Positions 49,348 through 57,770 of a stretch of DNA of 64,000 nucleotides are shown one piece after another. The first letter of the stretch is position 1, and every line of letters starts with the position of its first letter. Origin of the DNA: Mycobacterium sp. IS-836 (GTDB lineage: Bacteria > Actinomycetota > Actinomycetes > Mycobacteriales > Mycobacteriaceae). The notes beneath the pieces were generated by a model, which worked only from the letters and a program-made list of their open reading frames with translations, was not told the origin of the DNA and did no database searches. The stretch is taken from contig NZ_MBEU01000017.1 in NCBI RefSeq assembly GCF_001954275.1, positions 1 through 64,000 on the forward strand, written 5' to 3'. A program made the translations under genes and the position numbers.

Positions 49348-49968
49348 CTACAACCCCTTGGGCGCGTCGCGAACCGCTTGGACCGCGGGCGCATCGCCCG
49401 CGAAGTCGACTCGGGCCTGGCGCCCGACGGCGAACAGCAACAGCTCCTCTGGCGCGCCGGTGACCGTGACGGCCGGGCCCCGCCCGGCGGTCAGCACCGT
49501 CTTGCCCTCCGGGGTGCGCAATGCGACGCGGCCGGGGACCTTCGCCAGCGTCAGGCGTGCCATCAGCGGCAGGGTGCGACGCAGTTTGGAGGCCAGCGCT
49601 GGGTCGAGCGGCCGCGGCTCCCAGCCCGGCTGCGCGCGCCGCACATCCTCGTGGTGGATGAACATCTCCGCGACGTTGGCGACCGGATCGAGCAGTTTGA
49701 GCGGCGAGTAGACGGGCGGGCCGGATGCGACCTTGTCCAGCAGCTCATCCCAGCCGCTGCGTTGGACCACGTCCTTTTGCACCTTGTCGGTGCGGGCGGC
49801 GAAGAGCGGGATGACAATGCCGGGCGCGGCGTCGAGGCGGTATTCGCGAATCACCAGGTGGGCCGCGAGGTCCCGGGTGGTCCAGCCTTCGCACAGGGTG
49901 GGCGCCTCGGGCCCGACGCTGCGCATGGTTTCGACGAGGGCGGCACGTTCGCGCTGAGCAACCGACAC
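49348..49968 (-). CDS. TIGR03085-type DinB-like metal-binding protein
   Basis: 206 aa, GTG 49968. Mycothiol-dependent maleylpyruvate isomerase/DinB fold: an N-terminal helix with LCEGWTTRDLAAHLVIREYR, and a conserved IHHEDVRRAQPGWEPR motif, providing the His residues for a metal site. The exact reaction is unknown. Members often act on thiol adducts, and mycothiol is the main thiol in these bacteria. It ends 5 bp before the SCO6745-like gene. Confidence 0.85.
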   Translation of the reverse strand: MSVAQRERAALVETMRSVGPEAPTLCEGWTTRDLAAHLVIREYRLDAAPGIVIPLFAARTDKVQKDVVQRSGWDELLDKVASGPPVYSPLKLLDPVANVAEMFIHHEDVRRAQPGWEPRPLDPALASKLRRTLPLMARLTLAKVPGRVALRTPEGKTVLTAGRGPAVTVTGAPEELLLFAVGRQARVDFAGDAPAVQAVRDAPKGL

Positions 49969-50007
49969 CCTGTCAGCCTAGAGGCTGGCCTGATCGGCGG
50001 AAGCGCC

Positions 50008-50682
50008 TCAGCGGTCCTTTGTGACGACGGCCGAATTGTGGTTGGGGGCCCAGGCGCGCTCGAACGTCGCGATCGGTACCCGCTCGTCGCGGCCGGTGTC
50101 GATCCCGCTGTCGTTGAGGTGCACCACACCGGCCTTGGTGTCGATGCCGGTTACCACCACAAAATGGTTGGCCCAGTCGCGCCTGCCCGGTCGGTTCCAT
50201 ATGGTTTCGGCGTTGAGGATCACGACGACCTTGCGCCTATCGGCCAAATCCTGCTCCAGCGCGTTGATAGTGGTCTGGATGTTCTCGGCCCTGATCCAGT
50301 AGTGCCAGAACAACGCCGGCAAGTCTCGGATGTCGGTGTTGCCGGAGGGCCTCCAGATCGGCCCGGGACCCGCTGTGCTGGGGGCGGTTTCGGCCACCGC
50401 CGTGATCCGCTGCTCGGTCGGTTCGCGGGCGGTGATCTGGCCGACCGCGTCGGCCACCGCCATCTCCGCGCAGTCCGAGGAGTGTTGCTTGTGCCAATAG
50501 GGCGCGGCCGCACCGGGGTCGCCGTACGTCCCCAGCTCGTAGTCGGCGTCGGGGACGGACATGCCGGTTTCGGCGCGCGCCGCGCCGGCCGATGCGACCC
50601 ACGACACGGAGACCGCCCCACACACCAGAGCAACGACGAGGCACGCGGCCGTCGCGAGCGTGGCCCTCGTGGTGCGCGCCAT
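50008..50682 (-). CDS. Secreted C39-like cysteine peptidase domain protein (copy 1)
   Basis: 224 aa. A signal peptide (ACLVVALVCGAVSVSWVASA) is followed by a C39-like fold: candidate nucleophile Cys in HSSDCAEMAVADAVGQ, His in NHFVVVTGID, and Asp in HLNDSGIDTG. It is homologous to the lipoprotein at 56917-57729, with shared YGDPGAA, DC/NC-x-x-MAV, TGIDT and PIATF/PVATF blocks. It probably acts in the cell envelope; the substrate is unknown. It lies just downstream of pknE on the same strand (51-bp gap), so both may share a promoter. Confidence 0.85.
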   Translation of the reverse strand: MARTTRATLATAACLVVALVCGAVSVSWVASAGAARAETGMSVPDADYELGTYGDPGAAAPYWHKQHSSDCAEMAVADAVGQITAREPTEQRITAVAETAPSTAGPGPIWRPSGNTDIRDLPALFWHYWIRAENIQTTINALEQDLADRRKVVVILNAETIWNRPGRRDWANHFVVVTGIDTKAGVVHLNDSGIDTGRDERVPIATFERAWAPNHNSAVVTKDR

Positions 50683-50733
50683 GCAGGGATCATCGACGGA
50701 GAACAGGCCAAAACGCCGCAGCGACTCGCGGGA

Positions 50734-52554
50734 TTACCCGATGAGCTTGGTGAGCCAGGTCGCGTCCTGATAGTTGATCGCCTTGGTGCCGTCCCACACG
50801 AACGGGGTGCCCGTGGCGTTGAACCCGGCCAGCGTCGTGTCCCCGGCCCCGGCCTTCGCTTTGGCGGTGGCGATGTCCTCGCCCGACTTGATGCAGTTGA
50901 TCACGCTCGGGTCGACGCCGACGGTTTTGGCCAGCTGGGCCAGTTCGCCGTCGGTGCGATCCTGCGCGGCGTTCTCGGCGGGCTGAAAGTTGCTCGCGAA
51001 AAGCCCGGTGTAGAAGGCGCTGTAGAGCTTCGGATCATTTTGCGCGGCAACGCAATACGTCGCCGCCACCGCCCGGGTCGAGTAGTCCTTGCTGTGCGAC
51101 CTGTCGTCGAGGAAGTTGAGCAGGTGATAGCGCACCGCGAGCTTCTTGTTGTTCACCGCGCTGTCGATATCGCCCGCATTCGACCGGATGAAGCTGCCGC
51201 ATGGCGGACAGATGGGCTCGTTGAAGATGTCGATCGTCGTCGATGCCGCCGAGCTGCCGACAAACACGCCGTCGTCGAGCACTCGCAACTCGACGGCGTC
51301 GGCCGGCTGCGGCGGGGGCGTCGGCGCGGGCGGGGACGCCTTCCGCCACGGAAGGGCGACAACGAGGACGACGCCGACGACCGCCACCGCGACGACGGCG
51401 GCGACGCCGACCCAGAGCCAGGGCTTATAGCTGCGCTGCGGCGGCTGGCCCCACGGCGGGGCACCCGCGCCCAAATCGCCTGGCGCCCAGGCGGGAGCGC
51501 CGCCCCATCCCGTCGGCTGTGGCACCGGTCCGCCGGGACCGACCGGTGAGCCCGTGGGCGAAGCCCAGCCCGCGCCCGGTGTCGGTGGCGTCGGCGGTGC
51601 GTGGGTTGCGACAGCGGGCGGCGACGGAGCGACACCGCCGGGGGGTTGGCCGGCGAACGCGGCGGGCCGCCCGGCCAGTTGGCTTCGCTGCAGGATGTCG
51701 GTGGCGCGATCCTGATCGGGTGTGGCCAGCGCCGCGTACGCGGCCGCCGACAGATCACCGCAGGTGGCATAGCGGTCCGCGGGCTCTTTGGCCATGCCGC
51801 AGGCGATCACGCTGTCGAAGGCGACCGGAATGCTCGGCCGCGCCGCACTGGGCCGCGGGATGGCCTGATTCAGGTGGGCACCCATCACGCTGATCTGGTC
51901 GCCCCGATACGGCGGCGATCCGGTCAGGCACTCATACAGCACACACGTCAACGCATAGATGTCGGCCCGGTAGGTCACGTCGGAATCGGTGAAGCGCTCC
52001 GGCGCCATGTATTTGAAGGTGCCCACCGTGGTGCCGAACTGCGTCAGCTTCTCGTCGGAGGTGGCGCTGGCGATCCCGAAATCGACGAGGTAGGCGAAGT
52101 CATCGGCGCTCACCAGAATGTTCTCCGGCTTCACGTCGCGATGCAGCACTCCGGCGGCATGCGCGGCGTCGAGCGCCGAGCCGATTTGGCGCACGATCGC
52201 CACCGCCCGCGGCGGGGACAGCGGCCCGTACCGACTCAACATGGTCGCCACGTCCATGCCGTCGATCAGCCGCATGTCCACGTAGAGCTGCCCATCGATC
52301 TCGCCGAAATCGTGGATCGGCACGACGTGGGGCTCCTGCAGCCGGCCCGCGGTCCGGGCCTCGCGCTGCATCCGTGAGCGAAACACCGGATCGCTGGACA
52401 GGGTCGGTGACATCAGCTTCAGCGCCACGATCCGCTCCCGCACCGTGTCCTCGGCCTCGTAGACGTCGCCCATGCCGCCGCGACCGACCAGCCGGCGCAG
52501 CCGATACGGCCCGAACTCCGAACCCTCCCGCGAATCCGCGGTCGTGTCACTCAT
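50734..52554 (-). CDS. pknE: Serine/threonine protein kinase PknE with thioredoxin-fold sensor
   Basis: 606 aa. Kinase domain (about 15-280): GRGGMGDVYEAED, Lys in VALKLM, HRDVKPEN, VDFGIASA, and an activation loop with TQFGTTVGTFKYMAPE. A Pro/Ala-rich juxtamembrane stretch of about 100 residues, one helix (WLWVGVAAVVAVAVVGVVLV), then an extracellular DsbA-like domain with CPPC in EPICPPCGSF. This matches M. tuberculosis PknE (Rv1743, 566 aa), linked to nitric-oxide stress and cell death control. The redox motif outside the membrane suggests that disulfide or NO state gates the kinase. The neighbours differ from M. tuberculosis. Confidence 0.93.
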   Translation of the reverse strand: MSDTTADSREGSEFGPYRLRRLVGRGGMGDVYEAEDTVRERIVALKLMSPTLSSDPVFRSRMQREARTAGRLQEPHVVPIHDFGEIDGQLYVDMRLIDGMDVATMLSRYGPLSPPRAVAIVRQIGSALDAAHAAGVLHRDVKPENILVSADDFAYLVDFGIASATSDEKLTQFGTTVGTFKYMAPERFTDSDVTYRADIYALTCVLYECLTGSPPYRGDQISVMGAHLNQAIPRPSAARPSIPVAFDSVIACGMAKEPADRYATCGDLSAAAYAALATPDQDRATDILQRSQLAGRPAAFAGQPPGGVAPSPPAVATHAPPTPPTPGAGWASPTGSPVGPGGPVPQPTGWGGAPAWAPGDLGAGAPPWGQPPQRSYKPWLWVGVAAVVAVAVVGVVLVVALPWRKASPPAPTPPPQPADAVELRVLDDGVFVGSSAASTTIDIFNEPICPPCGSFIRSNAGDIDSAVNNKKLAVRYHLLNFLDDRSHSKDYSTRAVAATYCVAAQNDPKLYSAFYTGLFASNFQPAENAAQDRTDGELAQLAKTVGVDPSVINCIKSGEDIATAKAKAGAGDTTLAGFNATGTPFVWDGTKAINYQDATWLTKLIG

Positions 52555-52650
52555 CGCCGACTCCTCACCCGCGGTGGCGTGCCAGGCATAAGGCTAATGG
52601 TTTGGGCAACCGCGGGGCACGGTGAATGAGGAGAATGCCAGCGTGCCGGA

Positions 52651-52992
52651 TTAGCGGTGTTCTTCGCCGCCGGTTCTGCGTTCGCTGAGGCCTTCCCGGG
52701 ACAGGGCCCGGACAAATCCGTAGGCGTGCATGCCGGCGGGGCCCGGATTTTGGGTGATCCAGTCGTTGATCTTTCCCAGCGCGTTCGCCAGGTCATCGCG
52801 GCGGACCCGGACGAGGTAGGTCTTTCTGTCGTCGTTCGGATCGTCAGTGGCTTCAGCCACGGCGACGGGGTGCCGGAACGCATACGCAATCCCGTGCACC
52901 GAGTCATGATTGAGCGCCCAGTGAAGTTCGCTGGGCCGCAGTCGATTCACCGCCAGATTGCGGAAATCCTGCTCGTCGTTAGCACTGCTCAC
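52651..52992 (-). CDS. Hypothetical protein with strong ribosome site
   Basis: 113 aa. GTG 52992 follows AGGAGGACCATCGGC. The chain begins acidic (MSSANDEQDF), then LRPSELHWALNHDSVHGIAYAF and a strand-helix unit (KTYLVRVRRDDLANALGKIN). No family recognised. It is upstream of pknE on the same strand (96-bp gap), with the PPE gene further upstream. Confidence 0.7.
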   Translation of the reverse strand: MSSANDEQDFRNLAVNRLRPSELHWALNHDSVHGIAYAFRHPVAVAEATDDPNDDRKTYLVRVRRDDLANALGKINDWITQNPGPAGMHAYGFVRALSREGLSERRTGGEEHR

Positions 52993-53142
52993 GCCGATGG
53001 TCCTCCTGTAGAGCTCCCGGGAGAATTTCGGCGACGTGGACTGAAGGTGATGTCGCGCATGCGATTCGATGAAAGCTTCACCCCGGACCCCCTCATCATA
53101 GGAAGGTCCGCGGTTCGTCGCCTGTCGAGCGCGTCCGGCCGG

Positions 53143-54456
53143 TCAGCGGCCGAGGAGGCGTCGCTTCAGCTCGAGGAATTCTTCTTCGGTCAGCACTCCC
53201 GAGTCGCGGAGCTCGGCCAGCTCCCGCAGCTCGGCGGCGATTCCCTTCACGACGCCGCCTCGTTCGAGCGACTCCGTGCCACTGGCAGCTGTTTTGGCGC
53301 GTTCCCGGCGCCCCGTGCCGAGGGCGCCACTGAGGGCTCGGCTGGCCGTCGCCCCGACGGCCATGTCGCCCAGCGGGCTTCCGGTGCCAATGGTCAGCGC
53401 GGCGTCGGGCGCGGCGCCGGCGCTGGTCGTCGGCAACCCGAGCGCGGCGGGCCGCACCGCCGGGGCGGCCTCGGCGGTCCATCCGGCGGGCACCGACAGT
53501 GCGCCGATCTTGTTCGCCCCACCCAGGGACGCCGACGCCGCCGTCGTCCCTCCGCCGAGGTTGGTGATCACGGGGAACGGCGTCGGCGGCACGGGTGCGT
53601 TGCCCGGCCAGGCCTGGATGCCGGCCCAGCCACTGACGATCTCGTCGGTGTGGGTACCGGTCAGGGCACTCACAGTATCGAAGGGCAAGGCCACCGTGCC
53701 GACGGCAAGCCCCGCCGCGCCGATTTCCGGGTCGACAAAGATTGAGCTCAGGCTGCCCAGCAGGCTGATCACGTCAAACAGCGACAGCGGGGGGTCGGCC
53801 GCGGCCGGGGCGGCGAGGCCCGTCAGCGCGTTGGGCACCGCGGCCAGCGAAGAGACGGTGCTCTGCACGTTCCCGGCTGCGGTGCCGGTGCTCTGGCCGA
53901 CGGCGGCGGCCTGGTCGGCCAGCCCAGTCGGTCGAGTGGTCTGCGGCGGTTGGGTGAACGGCGACAGCGTGGTCGCGGACGCCGACGAAAACGCGTAGGC
54001 GTACATCGCCGCGGCATCCTGGGCCCACATTTCGGCGTACTCGGCCTCGGTGGTCGCGATGGCAGGGGTGTTCTGCCCGAAGAGGTTCGTGGCCACCAGC
54101 ATTGCGAGCAAACTGCGGTTGGTCGCGATGGCCGGCGGGGGCACCGTGTCCGCAAACGCGGTCTCGTAGGCGGCGGCCGCCATCTTGGCCTGGACGGAGG
54201 TCTGCTCGGCCTGCGCGGCGGTCGCGTCAATCCAGGCCGCGCTGGTGGCGGCGGCGGCCGCCATCGAGGCGGCGGAGGGGCCCAGCCACGGGCCGGCGAT
54301 CAATCCGGCCATCACCGATTGATACGCGCCGGCCGCGGAACGCAGTTCGGCGGCCAGCGTGTCCCAAGCGGCGGCGGCGGCCAGCATGGGGCCAGACCCA
54401 GCACCGGCATACATCCGCCCGGAATTGATTTCCGGTGGCAATGCCGCGAAGTCCAT
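53143..54456 (-). CDS. PPE-family protein (SVP subgroup) with C-terminal SHOCT-like tail
   Basis: 437 aa. The PPE domain starts MDFAALPPEINSGRMYAGAG and covers about 170 residues, followed by an Ala/Gly/Pro-rich region containing the SVP motif (GALSVPAGWT, about residue 320). The last 35 residues (AELRELAELRDSGVLTEEEF, then LELKRRLLGR) match the SHOCT pattern. PPE proteins are usually exported by type VII secretion with a PE partner, but no PE gene lies beside it. A fused SHOCT tail is unusual. It has no SD within 10 bases of ATG 54456 but there is GGGAGGGTGTGTAGCG upstream. Confidence 0.92.
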   Translation of the reverse strand: MDFAALPPEINSGRMYAGAGSGPMLAAAAAWDTLAAELRSAAGAYQSVMAGLIAGPWLGPSAASMAAAAATSAAWIDATAAQAEQTSVQAKMAAAAYETAFADTVPPPAIATNRSLLAMLVATNLFGQNTPAIATTEAEYAEMWAQDAAAMYAYAFSSASATTLSPFTQPPQTTRPTGLADQAAAVGQSTGTAAGNVQSTVSSLAAVPNALTGLAAPAAADPPLSLFDVISLLGSLSSIFVDPEIGAAGLAVGTVALPFDTVSALTGTHTDEIVSGWAGIQAWPGNAPVPPTPFPVITNLGGGTTAASASLGGANKIGALSVPAGWTAEAAPAVRPAALGLPTTSAGAAPDAALTIGTGSPLGDMAVGATASRALSGALGTGRRERAKTAASGTESLERGGVVKGIAAELRELAELRDSGVLTEEEFLELKRRLLGR

Positions 54457-54700
54457 CGCTACACACCCTCCCGCAGGTCGCGCCGAAGCGGCCCTGCGCC
54501 GCCGTGTCCTGCCCCGTTCTTGCTACGTTAATCGCCAGTTAATGCGACTTTTCCAGCGCCAACGGTATACCCAATGCGGCAGGCCCGATCGCAAATCGCC
54601 GCGGCCGCAAGGCATCGGCCTGGCGCAAAAATCTTTTCGAGATCCCCCGGCGAATGGCCGTAAAGTAATTGGATCTCATCTTCGGGGGTTGCGAGGAATC

Positions 54701-55177
54701 ATGGCCGAACGCATCGAGACCCAACGCCTCATCCCGGCCCCGGCGCCCGACATCTTCGCGCTGCTGTGTGACCCGCAGGGGCATGTCGCGATCGACTCAT
54801 CGGGGATGCTCCAGGACGCCGAAGGCGACCCGGTAGGGGCGGTCGGCGACACCTTCGTCGTCCACATGGACCGCGAAGCGCTGAACGACTTTCCGCAGTT
54901 CGGCAAATACGACGTCACCGTCAGCATCACCGAGTTCGAGCGGGATCAGCTAATCGCGTGGACCGTGCTGGGCCAGATCAAGCCACCCATCGGCCACGTC
55001 TACGGCTACCGCCTCCAGCCGGCCGACGACGGGACGGGCACGGTGGTCACCGCGTTTTACGACTGGTCGAACATCGATCAGAAGTGGCGCGACGCAGGAA
55101 TCTTCCCGGTGTTGTCCGAGGGCGCGTTACGGGCGACGCTGGGCATTCTGGATCGCACCGTGCGCCGCGGTTATTAG
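54701..55177 (+). CDS. SRPBCC (polyketide cyclase/START-like) protein
   Basis: 158 aa from ATG 54701, with GCGAGGA just upstream. The SRPBCC fold is suggested by LIPAPAPDIFALLCDPQGHVAI at the start, a central strand set (YDVTVSITEFERDQLIAWTV), then GTVVTAFYDWSNI. Such proteins bind hydrophobic ligands. The ligand and pathway are unknown. It ends 4 bp inside the convergent flavin reductase gene. Confidence 0.85.
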   Translation: MAERIETQRLIPAPAPDIFALLCDPQGHVAIDSSGMLQDAEGDPVGAVGDTFVVHMDREALNDFPQFGKYDVTVSITEFERDQLIAWTVLGQIKPPIGHVYGYRLQPADDGTGTVVTAFYDWSNIDQKWRDAGIFPVLSEGALRATLGILDRTVRRGY

Positions 55178-55704
55178 GCCTCGTGGCCCGGCGGCAGGTG
55201 CTGAACGTCGCCGAACGACACCCAACGCTCGAGTTCGTGCGGCGGGCTGCCGTCTACCGGTTGCAGCAGGTGCCCGACGTGGTCGCCCAGGGAAAAACGA
55301 TCGAGGATCTCGCCGACGAACCAGGCGGCCGCATCGTCGAGGATGGGCATCTGAGCGGGACCGTGATGCCAGGAACAGCGGTCGAACTTGTCGACCTTGT
55401 CACCCGTTTGGCTGCCGAACAGTTCGACGACGTCGAGGTGCTCGCGGTCGAACAGGTGCACCGCCAGGTGGGTGGCCTCGGCGGCCACGCGGAACGTGTG
55501 GTTCTGCGTTGACAGGCCGACCAGAAATCGGGGCGGATGGATGCTGGCCTGACTGGCGAAGCCCACCAGGCATCCGGCAGCGACGCCACCGGCCTGCGTG
55601 GTGACGACGAACATCGGATAGTTCAGCAGCGCAACCAATTTCTCGAATGCTTGCGTCCCAACCACTCGCTCAGTGTTCCCGTTCGGACCGCAGTGGAATC
55701 GCAT
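55174..55704 (-). CDS. Flavin reductase-like FMN-binding protein
   Basis: 176 aa from ATG 55704. An internal GTG at 55665 would shorten it by 13 residues and remove most of the overlap with the upstream gene. Split-barrel flavin reductase motifs: PMFVVTTQAGGVAAGCLVGF, RFLVGLSTQNHTFRVA, FVGEILDRFSLGDHVGHLL. It would reduce FMN with NAD(P)H or supply reduced flavin to a partner. It overlaps the FAD oxidoreductase gene by 35 bp and shares its KstR-like promoter. Confidence 0.85.
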   Translation of the reverse strand: MRFHCGPNGNTERVVGTQAFEKLVALLNYPMFVVTTQAGGVAAGCLVGFASQASIHPPRFLVGLSTQNHTFRVAAEATHLAVHLFDREHLDVVELFGSQTGDKVDKFDRCSWHHGPAQMPILDDAAAWFVGEILDRFSLGDHVGHLLQPVDGSPPHELERWVSFGDVQHLPPGHEA

Positions 55705-56818
55705 GGTTGTTTTCGCGCACCCCGCGGTACATGCCCCAGCGAACGATCCACGGCATCACCACCCGATCGACCGACCATGACGGGAAGCGGAATGCATTGC
55801 CGGTGGGGAAGAAAACCTCTAACCCGTTGGGCTGGATGCCGAACAGTGATCCCCAACGCCGCCCCGGCGTGCGGAAGGTGCGCAGCTTTCGACCGGCGAA
55901 CTCGGCGCGGATGTTGTGGGCCACTAGGGCATCCCCGCGATTGCGGGCGGAGCTGCGCAGCGGATCGGTGGCGGCGACGTCGCCGACCGCGAAGACGCCG
56001 CGATGACCGGGCACGCGCAGGTCGGGCGTCACTCGCACGAAGCCGTGTTCGTCCAGCAGGTCCGCCGGCAGCCAATCGGTATTGGGTTGCACCCGGCCTA
56101 TCGCCCACAGCACCGCGTCGGCGCGAGCCGGGGGTTGTCCGGTGCTCCAGCTGACCGGTTCTCCGGTGATCTCGTCGCCCTCGAAGCCGTCCGGGATCAC
56201 GGCGCGGTGCCCGGGATGCACCCCCACGCCGAGGTCGGTCAGCCTGCCTCGGATGCGCTGCCAAATCCCCGGGTGGTACGCGACCAACGCGCGCTCTCCA
56301 GGGAAATAGAGGTCAATCCGCTTGGCGGGCCACGTGGTTGCCATGTTGGCGGCGCTGCTGACCGCGGCCGCGCCGCCGCCCACGATGATCACCGAGTTGG
56401 CCGCCGCCAGCCGATCGTGTGCGGCGCGCAGGCCGGCGCCGATCTCAGCGGCCGACTGCAGTGTCGGCTGCCGCCAGAAGCCGTTGGTGACCCCGGTCGA
56501 GATGACCAGCGCGTCGTACGCCTCCGTCATGGTGGCGCCGTCGTCGCGCCGCCCATGGACCGTTCGGGCGGCCAGGTCCACGCCGGTCAGCGTCGCGTGA
56601 ACGGTCCGGACCCCGTCCAGCCGGCGGAATCTGTCGAAGGGAATCCAGTAGTCGCGGGCCCAGTCGTGCGGACGGGCGAGGCGTACGCCGAGTTCCTGGC
56701 CGCTCACCAACGCTGGTTTGGCCGAGATTCCGACGACGTCGGCGTGGCCGGCCAGGCGGATCGCGGTCAGCAGACCAACGTCTCCCAATCCCGCTACGAC
56801 GACGCGTTTACCGTTCAC
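55670..56818 (-). CDS. NAD(P)/FAD-dependent oxidoreductase
   Basis: 382 aa, GTG 56818. FAD motif VVVAGLGDVGLLTAI, NAD(P) motif IIVGGGAAAVSSAANMA, and late FAD contact VFAVGDVAATD. It belongs to the Ndh/AIF class of pyridine-nucleotide oxidoreductases, with no redox Cys pair seen. It is followed by the flavin reductase gene on the same transcript. Translation probably depends on the 10-codon open frame that overlaps its start. A KstR-type site 52 bp upstream of the GTG suggests sterol-responsive expression. Confidence 0.88.
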   Translation of the reverse strand: MNGKRVVVAGLGDVGLLTAIRLAGHADVVGISAKPALVSGQELGVRLARPHDWARDYWIPFDRFRRLDGVRTVHATLTGVDLAARTVHGRRDDGATMTEAYDALVISTGVTNGFWRQPTLQSAAEIGAGLRAAHDRLAAANSVIIVGGGAAAVSSAANMATTWPAKRIDLYFPGERALVAYHPGIWQRIRGRLTDLGVGVHPGHRAVIPDGFEGDEITGEPVSWSTGQPPARADAVLWAIGRVQPNTDWLPADLLDEHGFVRVTPDLRVPGHRGVFAVGDVAATDPLRSSARNRGDALVAHNIRAEFAGRKLRTFRTPGRRWGSLFGIQPNGLEVFFPTGNAFRFPSWSVDRVVMPWIVRWGMYRGVRENNHAIPLRSEREH

Positions 56819-56840
56819 GCCATATCACGTAGGCATCCAT
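56808..56840 (-). CDS. Ten-codon leader open frame upstream of oxidoreductase
   Basis: The product reads MDAYVIWRER. ATG 56840 has a textbook AAGGAGG with CTCCC spacing, while the oxidoreductase GTG (56818) inside it has no site of its own. The stop TAA overlaps the oxidoreductase start region. The arrangement suggests translational coupling from leader to enzyme. No attenuator structure was found. Confidence 0.5.
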   Translation of the reverse strand: MDAYVIWRER

Positions 56841-56869
56841 GGGAGCCTCCTTACGCGAAGTCGGCAAAC

Positions 56870-56883
56870 TGTAACACGTTCTA
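56870..56883. promoter_or_regulatory. KstR-type operator match
   Basis: The 14-mer TGTAACACGTTCTA fits the published mycobacterial KstR consensus TnnAACnnGTTnnA at every fixed base. It lies 30 bp upstream of the leader ATG on the minus strand and 34 bp upstream of the C39 lipoprotein on the plus strand, so it could act on either. KstR represses cholesterol-catabolism genes. Binding is not shown. Confidence 0.65.
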
Positions 56884-56916
56884 GCAAGTGCGCGGCGGGT
56901 CAAACGGTGGTTCACT

Positions 56917-57729
56917 ATGCCCATCAGCAAAACGGATGCCCGGACCCTCATCGCGACACGTGCTGCCGCGGTGGTTGTTTGCCTTGTCATCGCCACCGCC
57001 CCGGCTCTGGCAGCGTGCGGATCGGGCACGTCGTCGACGTCGTCGTCCACCAGCGCCGCACCGTCCCTTGCAACCAGCAACGCGGCGTCCCCGGCTGCCG
57101 AGGGAGCGCCCAGCAACTCGCCGTCAACCCCGCAGCCAACCGCCGGTCCCGGCGTCTACGGCGACCCGGGTGCGGCGGTGAAGTTTTGGCGTGCGCAGTC
57201 AAAGGAAGACAACTGCGGGCTGATGGCCGTGTCTTACATCGTCGGCGAGCGCACCGGTAACCAGCCGAGCGAGCAAGAGATGATCACGCTGGCGCAGAGC
57301 ACCCCATCGAGCGTCAACCCGGGAACGATGATCTATGCGGCCTCAAACGATCCGAGCCATGAGGGCGCCAATGGCGGTGTCTCCGTTGAGGATTTGGTCG
57401 TGCTGCTCGACCACTTCGGCATCAAATCGGCGATGACCTATGGCGACCAGACCAGTATGGAGCAGCTGCAGCAGTATCTCGGTGGTGGCCGCAAGGTCAT
57501 CGCCTGGGTCAATTCAACGATCATCGGCGACCAAACGGGTAACAGCACCGACCAGCGCACCAAGGCCGATCACTACGTCGAAATCACTGGTATCGACACC
57601 AACAAGCAGATCGTTCACCTCAGCGACCCCGGCGTCGACCACGCCGACGAGCAAATCCCCGTCGCCACCTTCACGAGTGCGTGGCAGACCGGGCAGGACA
57701 CGATCGTCGCCACCGCGCCGCCCGCCTGA
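56917..57729 (+). CDS. C39-like cysteine peptidase lipoprotein (copy 2)
   Basis: 270 aa. The signal (TRAAAVVVCLVIATAPALA) ends in lipobox ALAAC, followed by a Ser/Thr/Pro-rich linker of about 50 residues. C39-like motifs: candidate nucleophile Cys in EDNCGLMAVSYIVGE, His in DHYVEITGIDT, Asp in LSDPGVDHAD. It is paralogous to copy 1 at 50008-50682, but lipid-anchored rather than freely secreted. Substrate unknown. It is divergent from the oxidoreductase operon. Confidence 0.87.
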   Translation: MPISKTDARTLIATRAAAVVVCLVIATAPALAACGSGTSSTSSSTSAAPSLATSNAASPAAEGAPSNSPSTPQPTAGPGVYGDPGAAVKFWRAQSKEDNCGLMAVSYIVGERTGNQPSEQEMITLAQSTPSSVNPGTMIYAASNDPSHEGANGGVSVEDLVVLLDHFGIKSAMTYGDQTSMEQLQQYLGGGRKVIAWVNSTIIGDQTGNSTDQRTKADHYVEITGIDTNKQIVHLSDPGVDHADEQIPVATFTSAWQTGQDTIVATAPPA

Positions 57730-57770
57730 GCGCGCCGCGGCGCCGGTGCCCGGACGCTACGGTGGAGCGG

